Source: Mortierella sp. BCC40632 (taxonomy: Eukaryota > Mortierellomycota > Mortierellomycetes > Mortierellales > Mortierellaceae). From it: DNA of 64,000 bases. Under the pieces are notes generated by a model, which saw nothing but the letters and a program-made list of their open reading frames with translations, was not told where the DNA came from and made no database searches. Both the position numbers and the translations under genes were made by a program. Of this stretch, positions 1 through 8,474 are shown in pieces. The DNA lies in contig WAEK01000010.1 in NCBI GenBank assembly GCA_011634665.1, forward strand, positions 554,001 through 618,000. The letters run 5' to 3'. Position 1 is the stretch's first letter, and the number at the start of each line of letters is the position of its first letter.

Positions 1-683
1 GGTCCCAAGAGCTGTCCTCTCCAGCTCTTCCAGTCCCCCTTACAAAGCACTCCCCAACCCCGGAGCATGACTAGGACGGTCCTAGAAGTGCAAGTGGGAA
101 ATGGTAAATCTTAGGAATTGAAAGTATCACACAGGAGATAGGCTCCCTGGCTTCGGCGAAAAAATTGGCCTCACATGGCTATGTAGGGAATAGGCACAGC
201 GACCTAATCATGCAAACAGTTTGGTGGTGCCGCTGTCTCCAAGCCTATGGTTTGCAAGTGGGTTGCTGAAAGAACAGCAACCATACTTTGAAAAATGAAC
301 TACTTGAGGGCCGCAGACGAAACACGAGATGGGGAAGTCAAGAAATATGTCGGATCGAGACTTTAAGAGACTGAGTCAAATGTACACTGGGAGGCCACAC
401 AGGATGCGCCCGCCGAAGCAAGACCAAGGACGACCAAGGAAGGCCTACAGCAAGGGCACGCGAGAAAATATCAACACACAACCACCGTAGATTTCCGGGA
501 CAAATAGGAAAATCCTAACTCTCAAGAGCAACCCATTTGTAATAAATCATAGACCCCAATATTGTGGTGTCATAGTGAAAAAAAAAAAAAAAAAACTTAA
601 CCACGATCTAGACCCTAAATTCCACATCCCCACAGATTTCCCCCTCATTCCCCCCTCTCACCCAATCTAGTTCGTGAGACGCA
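1..683. other. no gene seen
   Basis: I see no convincing coding region, RNA gene or repeat boundary here. An 18-nt A run lies at 578-595, about 90 bp before the first ORF. It could be the tail of an older retroposed copy or simply a poly(dA) promoter tract; nothing in the sequence decides between these. Confidence 0.5.
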
Positions 684-1982
684 ATGCCCCAACCTCAGGG
701 TTTAGGCACATCCAAAAATCTCGTCCATCATCGCTCAGATGGCGAAGATTCGTCGGATGAATTTAACAATTCAAAAAAAAGAAATGGAGCGAACGGTGAC
801 CTAGGTCACAGCGAGAGCAGGAGGAGTGAGAGCGTTCCCGCTGGGAGCCGAGTGGTAGCTGATACAACTCCCAGCTCCCAGCTGCTCGAGCACTACGATG
901 TAGTGCATGGGTACATGTACTCAGCAGCGTCGAGATCAGCCCAAGCAAAAAGGGCTGGAGAAATGGAAGTCGACGACGACGACGACAAGGGCGATGAGGA
1001 GGCAGAAGAGGAGGAGGAAAAGGAGTGGCGCACCATTACGCCACACAAGGCAAGGAAGTTGGCGCTAATGACTCCAATGGCATGGATCGTTGGCAAAAAC
1101 ATCGGCCAAAAAAAAAAGGAGATGGAGAGGATTATCCTCGGCCAAAAGGCAAATCTTGTGCAATGGCCGAGGAAAATGTTTCTAAAAGGAAAAGAACACC
1201 TGCAGGTCCTCGTGGAAAGTCAAGAGGACGTTAATCGACTCCTCGCGATCACGGTCAGCGTGCGAGCCATCCGAGAACTCGAGAAGGAGGACAAGGAGTC
1301 GACTGAGGATGAAGGAGAGATGGACGATGTCAGCCAGAACGAAGAGGAAAGAGTCAATCTCTTCACAGTCATCGACAACGACGCAGAGGTGGCCTCTCGA
1401 CTGGCTAGAACAGTCGAACTGTACGGGATCGCACCAACAGTACCAGACAGACTGGTTCGAATGGCAGCCAACAAGTTCGGAACCGTCCAGAAGGTCAGCC
1501 TCATCGCTGTACCTAATGGAAAGAAGATGAAGGCTGTGGTGGTATTCGAGGAGCAAGAGGCGGTTGACGAGATCGTCAGAAGCGGCAAGAAACATGTCGC
1601 AATCGGAAGAGACCTCGTCCGCATTGGGACCATCGGTGGCGTCCAGCTGAAGTGGGCACTAGAGTATGCCTGCAAGCTTTCAGGCCTACCAATCGGAACG
1701 ACTTCCCTGGATCTACAGGGCCTCTTGGAAGACGTACAAGCTGACTTCATCGAAGTTCCAAGATATTACCGAGGTAAGACTGCAGAATTCAGATACAGAC
1801 GTGAAGCCTTTGTATATTTCGCTTCGAAAGAGGATATGTCAAAGAGTATGCTACCTTGGTGCGTCTCTTTGAGAATGTCCTTGCTGGAATGTTTCGATCT
1901 GTACGGACGGACACGAATTTTCTTCCCCCATTGCCGCGCTCCATGGAAAGGGTTCACCCCTTTTTCTACATATCTTCTCTAG
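684..1982 (+). CDS. unknown acidic protein, possible retroelement ORF1
   Basis: This is a 432-codon open frame I do not recognise. The N-terminal ~90 residues are polar and low in complexity. They are followed by an acidic block (EVDDDDDKGDEEAEEEEE, about residues 95-113) and a second acidic stretch near residues 205-225. Between and after these lie basic and hydrophobic alternations. A stretch near residues 275-315 (KKMKAVVVFEEQEAVDEIV) resembles the beta-alpha-beta pattern of an RNA-recognition fold, but I would not call it a domain. The last ~40 residues change character, and the frame runs to within about 120 bp of a retrotransposon LTR end, so the native C-terminus may have been replaced. 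ORF1 of a non-LTR element is one guess; a host RNA-binding protein is another. No neighbour helps. Confidence 0.45.
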   Translation: MPQPQGLGTSKNLVHHRSDGEDSSDEFNNSKKRNGANGDLGHSESRRSESVPAGSRVVADTTPSSQLLEHYDVVHGYMYSAASRSAQAKRAGEMEVDDDDDKGDEEAEEEEEKEWRTITPHKARKLALMTPMAWIVGKNIGQKKKEMERIILGQKANLVQWPRKMFLKGKEHLQVLVESQEDVNRLLAITVSVRAIRELEKEDKESTEDEGEMDDVSQNEEERVNLFTVIDNDAEVASRLARTVELYGIAPTVPDRLVRMAANKFGTVQKVSLIAVPNGKKMKAVVVFEEQEAVDEIVRSGKKHVAIGRDLVRIGTIGGVQLKWALEYACKLSGLPIGTTSLDLQGLLEDVQADFIEVPRYYRGKTAEFRYRREAFVYFASKEDMSKSMLPWCVSLRMSLLECFDLYGRTRIFFPHCRAPWKGFTPFSTYLL

Positions 1983-1984
1983 TA

Positions 1985-2103
1985 TTTATTTCCTCTCTTT
2001 CTTTCTCAATAAACGTCAGTTAGTAACTCACTTCTTGTCCCTAGCCTTTGTCCTAGTCCCTGTCCTTGTTCTTCTCCTTCCCTATTCCTCTTGCCTTGTT
2101 ACA
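1985..2103 (+). repeat. element C, end of 5' LTR (start not located)
   Basis: The sequence ends TTGTTACA and is followed at once by a TGG-type primer-binding site, the normal LTR/PBS junction. An AATAAA lies at about 2009. No second copy of this LTR is in the window, so its left boundary cannot be fixed and the start given is nominal. Confidence 0.55.
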
Positions 2104-2115
2104 TGGTAGCAAAGG
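2104..2115 (+). promoter_or_regulatory. element C primer-binding site
   Basis: TGGTAGCAAAGG directly follows the LTR end. TGG pairs with a tRNA CCA tail. The rest is one base from the complement of many eukaryotic initiator tRNA-Met 3' ends (TGGTAGCAGAGG), so minus-strand priming by tRNA-iMet is likely. Elements A, B, E and H carry close variants. Confidence 0.7.
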
Positions 2116-2139
2116 AAGTTCCCTTCCACCACCTCCATT

Positions 2140-2617
2140 ATGCCTAACCACTTCGATACCTTTGTTAAAAATGTCCATCTCCATGAATTCAAAGGCCTTC
2201 CAAACGAAAACGTTTCCAACTGGATCAAGGATATTGAAGAGTATAGCGATGCTCTCAGTCTCAACGCGAGTCAACGGATGGTGGGGTGGGGGTGCCGTCT
2301 TCTTCTCCAAGGCAACGCGCGCAACTGGGTCCGGACCCTTACGTTTCCAGCTGTCCTCAATGATAACGATTGGATCAGTTTCAAGGCTGCGTTGGAAAAA
2401 CGCTACTCGAGCCCCAACACCAAATTGTTCGCTCGTAGCAAATTGTACAACCTAAAACAGAAAGGGTCTGTCACGGATTACATCAATGAGTTCGAAACCC
2501 TACGCTCTGTCCTCACTGACATGAGTGAGGCAGAAGCGATCCAGGTCTTCCTCCAAGGGCTTGGACAAAGACTTCAAGAACATTTCGCCGGTAATCCAAG
2601 CCTTCGACAAGACCTGT
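2140..2617 (+). pseudogene. gag: element C Gag, N-terminal part, cut by element B
   Basis: About 159 codons of a Ty3/gypsy-type Gag survive. The visible block has the usual retrotransposon Gag features: F(K)G at residues 17-19, W at 27, a hydrophobic helix with WVRTL near residue 64, then LYNLKQKGSVTDYINEFE near 105-122 and the IQVFLQGL motif near 134-141. The frame is intact until B's LTR begins at 2618. The start is the first ATG after the primer-binding site, 24 nt downstream of it. The rest of C is not found on the other side of B, so C is truncated here. Gag would form the particle shell of the retroelement. Confidence 0.75.
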
Positions 2618-2643
2618 TGCAGCAGTATATAAATACCTCTCAC

Positions 2644-2826
2644 TGCGACAGTGTCCTCTTCAAGCTGCGCCCTTTGCCACTATTTGTGACTGTCCAGTTG
2701 CCACCACTGCCGCGCCCCCTTCCATTTGCCACCAAACCACTTGTATAAATAGTTAGCTTTCTCATTACTTTAATCTTTAGCAATAAACTGCCCAAACCAA
2801 AGACTCCCTGGCCTCTGACTGTTGCA
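2644..2826 (+). repeat. element A1 5' LTR
   Basis: A 183-bp LTR. TATAAATAG near 2743 is the likely promoter core and AATAAA near 2781 the likely poly(A) signal. Ends are TG...CA. Confidence 0.93.
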
Positions 2827-2972
2827 TGGCAGCAAAGGTACAATCTCTTTCCACCGACCCCTCTGACACCGACTCCCCCTCGAACCCTGCCACCCCTCGG
2901 ACCCCCACGACTCCAACCCAAGTACCCCAAGATCAAGACCCCCTTTCCGATTATTTTTCTTCCCTTTCCATC

Positions 2973-3865
2973 ATGAGCCAAGAAGCCGACGCCTCCGCCT
3001 CCATTCTTCAAGGATTGGCCGCGAATGATCAAGCAAGAACCCTTGCCGCCGTCCTCAAACCGCCCAAGCCCGAGCCCTTTAGTGGCATTATCGATGCTGA
3101 AGAGTGTCTAAATTTTGCCGATAGCTATGAAGAGTATTTCACTGTCTTACAGCTCTCCAAGAATCTTTGGGTTCGGTACTTTGTACTTGCCCTCACAAAA
3201 GACGCACGCTCTTGGTGGCGCACATCTGAGATCAAGATTGACACCCCTGGGAGAATTTCCGCGCTTCGTTTATCGCAAGGTTCACGCCTCCTGATGCTGT
3301 CCACGCTGCTCGTTTAAAGTTGGAAAATCTGATTCAAGGAAAAAGAGGCGTCGCTGAATATACAAATGAGTTCAGAAGATACCTTCGTCTCATCCCAAAG
3401 GAAGACAAGGACGCTTCACTTTTCCGGTTTCTTCGTGGCCTCGATCCAGAAACTTCTAAACAGGTTCGACTACGCCAACCCAAGACCCTTTGAAAAGCAA
3501 TCACCGAGGCAACAATCGTCCACGATATCCTCTACCCCTCCAGTTATTTCTCCCACGATAATCACCATGGTCCCTCTTCCCCCTCCGGTTCCAACAGTAC
3601 TCAAAAAGACCCGATGGCTATGGAAATTGATAACCTCAGGACCGAACTTAACGCCCTTCGTCGACAGTTCTCTTCCCGCCCCTCATCAACACCCAAACTA
3701 TCGCCACAAGAACGCGAGCGACTCCGCCAACGAGGAGCTTGCTTCCGCTGCCGCAAGGATGGACATATGGCTAACGAATGTCGCAGTGGAAAACGTTTCA
3801 ACAACATAGAATCCGAAGAGACCTCTCCCCTCAGCCCGAGCAGGAAAAAAGGCCCCAGCAATTAA
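2973..3865 (+). pseudogene. gag: element A1 Gag with zinc knuckle, frameshifted
   Basis: Start MSQEADAS at 2973 is preferred to the in-frame ATG at 2826, which overlaps the LTR/PBS junction. A Gag block follows (LKPPKPEPFSG, later WVRYFVLALTKDARSWW). The frame is then lost at about 3243, where ACACCCCTGGG has one C too many to give TPWENFRA; the same change is in all three A copies. Further shifts lie near 3490 and 3590. The C-terminal part holds a CCHC knuckle, CFRCRKDGHMANEC, at about 3739-3780, which binds RNA in packaging. The frame stops at TAA 3863-3865. Gag assembles the intracellular particle. Confidence 0.8.
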
Positions 3866-6800
3866 GATCAGTCCAGGGCTTAGTTGCTGAAACCCCCTCT
3901 CCTATCCACCTGGATCAGGGGAGTGTTCCAAGACCAGAGTTAAGTTCTCAAGCGAATAAAAATAAAAAAGTATTCAACTCTACTTCGTCCACTCCTCAGA
4001 AAAATAATGACAATAATACTCACGACCCAACCAAGGCCCACACAAACATCCATGAACCAATGCCAACGTCGTCAAAGACTGAGGAGAAGGCTTGTATTAG
4101 TGACAAAGTGGACCTGGACCCACCTGCTCCTGAATTACAGCTAGACCCATCGCCAGAGTCAACACACAAACCGAAGAAAAAGAAAGGATTGGGTCTTCAT
4201 AGCTTCACTATTGCAAAGGCTCAACAACGACTCCTTACTTTCATCGGCGCAGTCAACAACCACCCTGCAAAGATTTTAATCGATGGCGGGGCTGAAATGA
4301 ATGTTATCAGCAAACGATTTTTATCCCAACACTCGATCCCCGTAAAGTCGTGCAACCCCATCCCAGTCCTCCTCCCTAACGGCTCTTCATCTACGACATC
4401 CCACACGGCAACCATTACACTTGCACGCGATAATTACACTGACACGGTAGACACTATCGCTTATGACCTCAAAAATACGACATCATCCTCGGTAAACCCT
4501 GGCTCACTGACATCAACCCGAATATCAACTGGCAGACGAACAAACTAGTCTTTGATCACAACGGAAAGACAGTTCACTGGACATGTCGCGGCTTCAAACC
4601 CACTTCAGTAACGACAACCTCTGGTGGACTCCTCCTTAGCCACATGCACTTCAACACCATCGCCGCCCTTCCTGGTAGTGAAGTCTTTATTGCCCTACTC
4701 AAAGAAGGAAATGTCAAGCCTGTCACCAACCCCTTGGAAAATGCTGACCCTGAAATCCGAAAAATAGTTATGGAAGAGTTCCCTGATGTATTTCCCGACT
4801 CTCTCCCTGATGACCCACCAGACAGAGGAGATGCAATGCGAATTGAGACCGACCCTACCGCCGATCCACCTGTCCGACCTGTCATTCGACTTTCAATCGC
4901 TGAACTTGATGAACTAAAAAGCAGTTAGACGACCTGTTGAAAAAAAGGGTTCATTAAGCCTAGCACATCACCCTATGGCGCTCCCGTCCTATTCGTTCGC
5001 AAAAAAGGAAGGAACCCTCAGAATGTGTGTGGATTACAGAGGTCTCAACCGAATCACCAAAAGAACCGCCACCCCTGCCTCGAATTGACGAGTTGATTGA
5101 CAGATTCAGAGGTGCCAAGTATTTCTCGAAACTCGACCTCTTATCAGGATACCATCAACAACGAGTCTACGAACCGCATACCCACAAAAAGCCTTCCGTT
5201 GCCGATATGGACATTATGAATTTAATGTTGTTCCTTTTGGTCTGACAAACGCCCCAGCTTCCTTCTCTTCAATGATGCGCACCGTCTTGAACCCTGTCTT
5301 GGACGAATTGTTGTAGCTTACTTAGACGACGTGCTAATCTACTCTAAATCCAAGAAAGAACACCTGGACCATCTACGAACAGTTCTCTCTCTCTTCAGGA
5401 AGCACGGCCTCTACGCAAAGCTCAGCAAATGTTCATTTCTACAACAACAAACGGAGTTTTTGGGACACATTCTCACCAAGGATGGCATTCAAACAAACGC
5501 TGGACTCGTCAAAGCTATCAGAGAATGGCCTCGACCAACAAAGCAAAAGGAAGTTCAACAGTTCATCGGCCTCGCTCAGTTCTACCATAACTATGTCAAC
5601 AACTTTGCTCAGATAGCTCTGCCCCTGACATCTCTCTTAGGAGACGACGTCCCCTTTCGAATGGAATGACAGCCATGAGTCAGCCTTTATCGCCCTCAAA
5701 AAGCTGTTAGTGAAGCACCAGTCCTCAGGATATTTGACCCTGAATTGACTACATCCGTGGAGACAGATGCATCTGGATTTGCTGTGGGAGCTGTCCTATT
5801 TCAGATAGACAAAAATGGAGAGTCACGACCAGTCGCCTTCACGTCTCGCAAAATGAACTCAGCAGAAAGGAACTATCCAACACATGAGCAGGAACTGTTG
5901 GCAGTTGTACATGCCCTGAAAACATGGCGATACTATCTCGATGGAACACATTTCATTGTATACACCGATCATGCTACCCTACGACACTTTTCCTACACAA
6001 CCGAAGCTCACCCGTCGCCAAGCTCGTTGGATGGAACTCCTTCAGGAGTACGACTTCACCTTCAAGTACAAGAAAGGATCGGAAAACATCGTATCAGACG
6101 CTCTCTCCCGCCGACCTGACCACTCCCTACCCCAACCTGTCGATTTTAATTCCATGGAAATAGCTCTGGACCGCGATCTTCGAAAACGACTCATCCTTAG
6201 CTACAGAGACGACAGCCGTTTATGGCCTATTTATTACAGCTGCATGAAAGGACAACCACCTCAAGGATATGCTATATTCGATGGCCTACTCCACGTACTA
6301 CGACGAGAGGCAAATCAGTAATTTGTATCCCCAGGAATGCTGACATCCGCCACTCACTTATCCATGATGCACACGACTCAGCCATAGCAGGACACTTGGG
6401 ATTCGATAAAACCTACGACAACTTGAGACGCTTTGCATTCTGGCCACAGATAGTCAATGATATCAGGACGTACGTCAGAACTTGTGAGAGTTGCCAAAGG
6501 AACAAAACATAGCAATCGTGCACCAACAGGACTCCTCCATCCACTTCCAATCCCAGATCAGCGATGGGAAACAGTAACAATGGATTTTGTCGTTCAATTA
6601 CCACGAACAGAGAGAGGATTCGATGCAATCACAGTTTTTGTCGACAAACTATCAAAAGCAGGCCCACTTTGCACCAAGTAGAACAACTGACACAGCTGTT
6701 GACGTGGCCCATTGCTTCTTCAAAAAAATGTCTTCCGACTTCATGGAATGCCAACAACTATTGTGTCAGATCGGGATACAAAGTTTACTAGTCAGTTCTG

Positions 6801-7657
6801 GCAGGAGTTACATCGACTAATGGACACAAGACTAGCCATGTCAACTGCACACACCCCCCAAACAGATGGACAATCAGAACGCGCAATCCAAACTCTCACA
6901 ACGATGCTCCGGTCTGTCATAGATCAACAACAGACAAACTGGGATCTTTCATTACCTTCACTCGAATTTGGATACAACAACTCGGTCAACCCAACAACTG
7001 GTTACTCTCCCTTCTTTTTTGAACATGGGCTACCATCCCCGTATCCCATCCGCTCTACTCCAACCCCAACCGTCTAAAGCTCCCAAGGTTGAAAGTTTTG
7101 TAAGCGACCAGAGCAGGATACTCAAGGAGGCCCAGGATTCTATTCGACTCGCACAGGAAAGGCAGACTTGGAACGCAGACAAACATAGGATCGAGCACAG
7201 CTTCAAAGAAGGCGACAAAGTCTTGCTCAACGCGGAACATATCACTATCCCAGCAGACCAAAACAGACCATCAGATAAACTGAAGCCGAGATTCATTGGA
7301 CCCTACACACTCCTTCAGCAATTGTCCCCTGTCACCTTCAAAGTTGAATTACCTCCGACAATGAAAATACACGACGTGTTCCATGTGGATCGTTTCCGAC
7401 ACTATGAAGAGTCGCCAGAATCACTCGGCCCTCGGACAACAGTACATTCAGAACCAGAGCCTGAAATCATCGATGGAGAAGAAGAGTTTGAAGTAGACAG
7501 TATTCTGGACTATCGGTACTATCGACGGCAGCATCAGTTCCTTATTTTATGGAAGGGCTACTCTCGAGACGAGGCAACATGGGAAAAAGTAAAGGATCTT
7601 ACACATTGCCAGGAAACTGTGGACGAGTACAAGCAGAAACACGACCTAAATTTTTAA
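3866..7657 (+). pseudogene. pol: element A1 Pol (PR-RT-RNaseH-INT-chromodomain), frameshifted
   Basis: Domains in order: aspartic protease at about 4210-4540 with LIDGGAEMNVIS; RT at about 4850-5660 with [12 protein letters not shown] and YLDDVLIYS; RNase H at 5745-6100 with VETDASGF and YTDHATL; integrase with an HHCC finger (HDAHDSAIAGHLGF to CESCQRNK) and core motifs TMDFVVQLP, IVSDRDTKF and SERAIQT; then a GPY-type module and a chromodomain at about 7480-7655 (FLILWKGYSRDEATWE). The protease has DGGA where DTGA or DSGA is usual. At least seven frame breaks, nearly all in homopolymer runs, separate the pieces, so this copy as read could not make Pol. The stop at 7655-7657 lies next to the polypurine tract. 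Confidence 0.9.
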
Positions 7658-7667
7658 AAGGGGAAGG

Positions 7668-7850
7668 TGCGACAGTGTCCCTTTCAAGCTGCGCCCTTTG
7701 CCACTATTTGTGACTGTCCAGTTGCCACCACTGCCGCGCCCCCTTCCATTTGCCACCAAACCACTTGTATAAATAGTTAGCTTTCTCATTACTTTAATCT
7801 TTAGCAATAAACTGCCCAAACCAAAGACTCCCTGGCCTCTGACTGTTGCA
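7668..7850 (+). repeat. element A1 3' LTR
   Basis: 183 bp, essentially identical to the 5' LTR. Preceded by the polypurine tract at 7656-7667 and followed by the CTCAC target duplication. Confidence 0.93.
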
Positions 7851-7903
7851 CTCACCACCCTCTAATAAACGGCAGTTCATTCTCAACCATCGTTCCTGTT
7901 ATA
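7851..7903 (+). repeat. element B 5' LTR, right part
   Basis: This is the continuation of the LTR that begins at 2618, shifted by insertion of A1; the first five bases are A1's target duplication. It ends CTGTTATA, and primer-binding site TGATAGCAAAGG follows at 7904-7915. Comparison with 14962-15035 defines the 74-bp LTR. Confidence 0.85.
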
Positions 7904-8105
7904 TGATAGCAAAGGAATTTTTTTCCACCCCTGACACCCTGAACATTACTTTTCAAGTTGACCTCCCCGTCGCCCCCCGTCTTCCCCGTCCACCGCCCTA
8001 ACCCTGTCCCCTGCTCTCTCCCACACCCCCACACCCCTACCAAACGACCCCCCCTGTCCCTACTCGACCCCCCTGTCCGCCGCATTCGACCGTTTGTCTA
8101 TCACC

Positions 8106-8394
8106 ATGTCTACCGTTGCTCCCACCACACCTTCACATAAGTACCCCCTTCCAGACAAATTCAAAGGAGGTCGCGATGGATTTTCTGCACAAGCATGGTT
8201 AAAAAGCGTTAGACGCTACCTCCTCGCCACCTCCGTCCCCGAGAACATCCAAACAATTGTCGCAGTTTCACTTTTGGATGTGGACGCGGCATGTTGGTTC
8301 GATGGATCAGGATTGAGCGACACTGCCTCCTTCATAGACTTTGAGAAAGACTTCTCCGAGATGTACATCCCTGCCGACTTCACACGCACCATCC
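8106..8394 (+). pseudogene. gag: element B Gag N-terminus, cut by element E1
   Basis: The frame opens MSTVAPTTPSHKYPLP and continues for 96 codons through a chromovirus-type Gag block (WLKSVRRYLLATSVPE, ACWFDGSGLSDTASF). It is closely similar in plan to element E's Gag (GQWFDGSGLADDADF). E1 interrupts it after ...TRTIL. The rest of this Gag is not found beyond E1; integrase sequence follows instead. About 200 bp of C-rich leader (7916-8105) separates the primer-binding site from the start. Confidence 0.75.
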
Positions 8395-8464
8395 TGCAAC
8401 AGTAAGGGGTCAGAAGAGCTGCTGTTTATTAGAGGGGGAGGGAGGGTCTATTTATACTGGTACA
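8395..8464 (-). repeat. element E1 3' LTR
   Basis: 70 bp reading TGTACCAGTATAAATAG at its minus-strand start and ending CTTACTGTTGCA. It contains TATAAATA at position 9 and AATAAA at about position 36, so nearly the whole LTR is core promoter plus poly(A) signal. Confidence 0.9.
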
Positions 8465-8474
8465 CCTTTCCCTT

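Larger units (their letters stand above)
2644..7850 (+). mobile_element. element A copy 1, complete Ty3/gypsy chromovirus
   Basis: Length is 5,207 bp with 183-bp LTRs at both ends and a perfect 5-bp duplication CTCAC at 2639-2643 and 7851-7855. The LTRs start TGCGACAG and end CTGTTGCA, a near-perfect inverted pair. Primer-binding site TGGCAGCAAAGG follows the 5' LTR and the purine tract AAAAGGGGAAGG precedes the 3' LTR. The order is gag, protease, RT, RNase H, integrase, chromodomain. It inserted into the 5' LTR of element B. The two LTRs differ only around position 13, which indicates a very recent insertion. Confidence 0.95.

Noticed and set aside
2826..2972. Gag start at the ATG in the A LTR/primer-site junction
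   Set aside because: This ATG overlaps the primer-binding site; MSQEADAS at 2973 (15904 and 42721 in the other copies) is a more plausible start. The intervening frame is Pro/Thr-rich leader sequence broken in A2 and A3.
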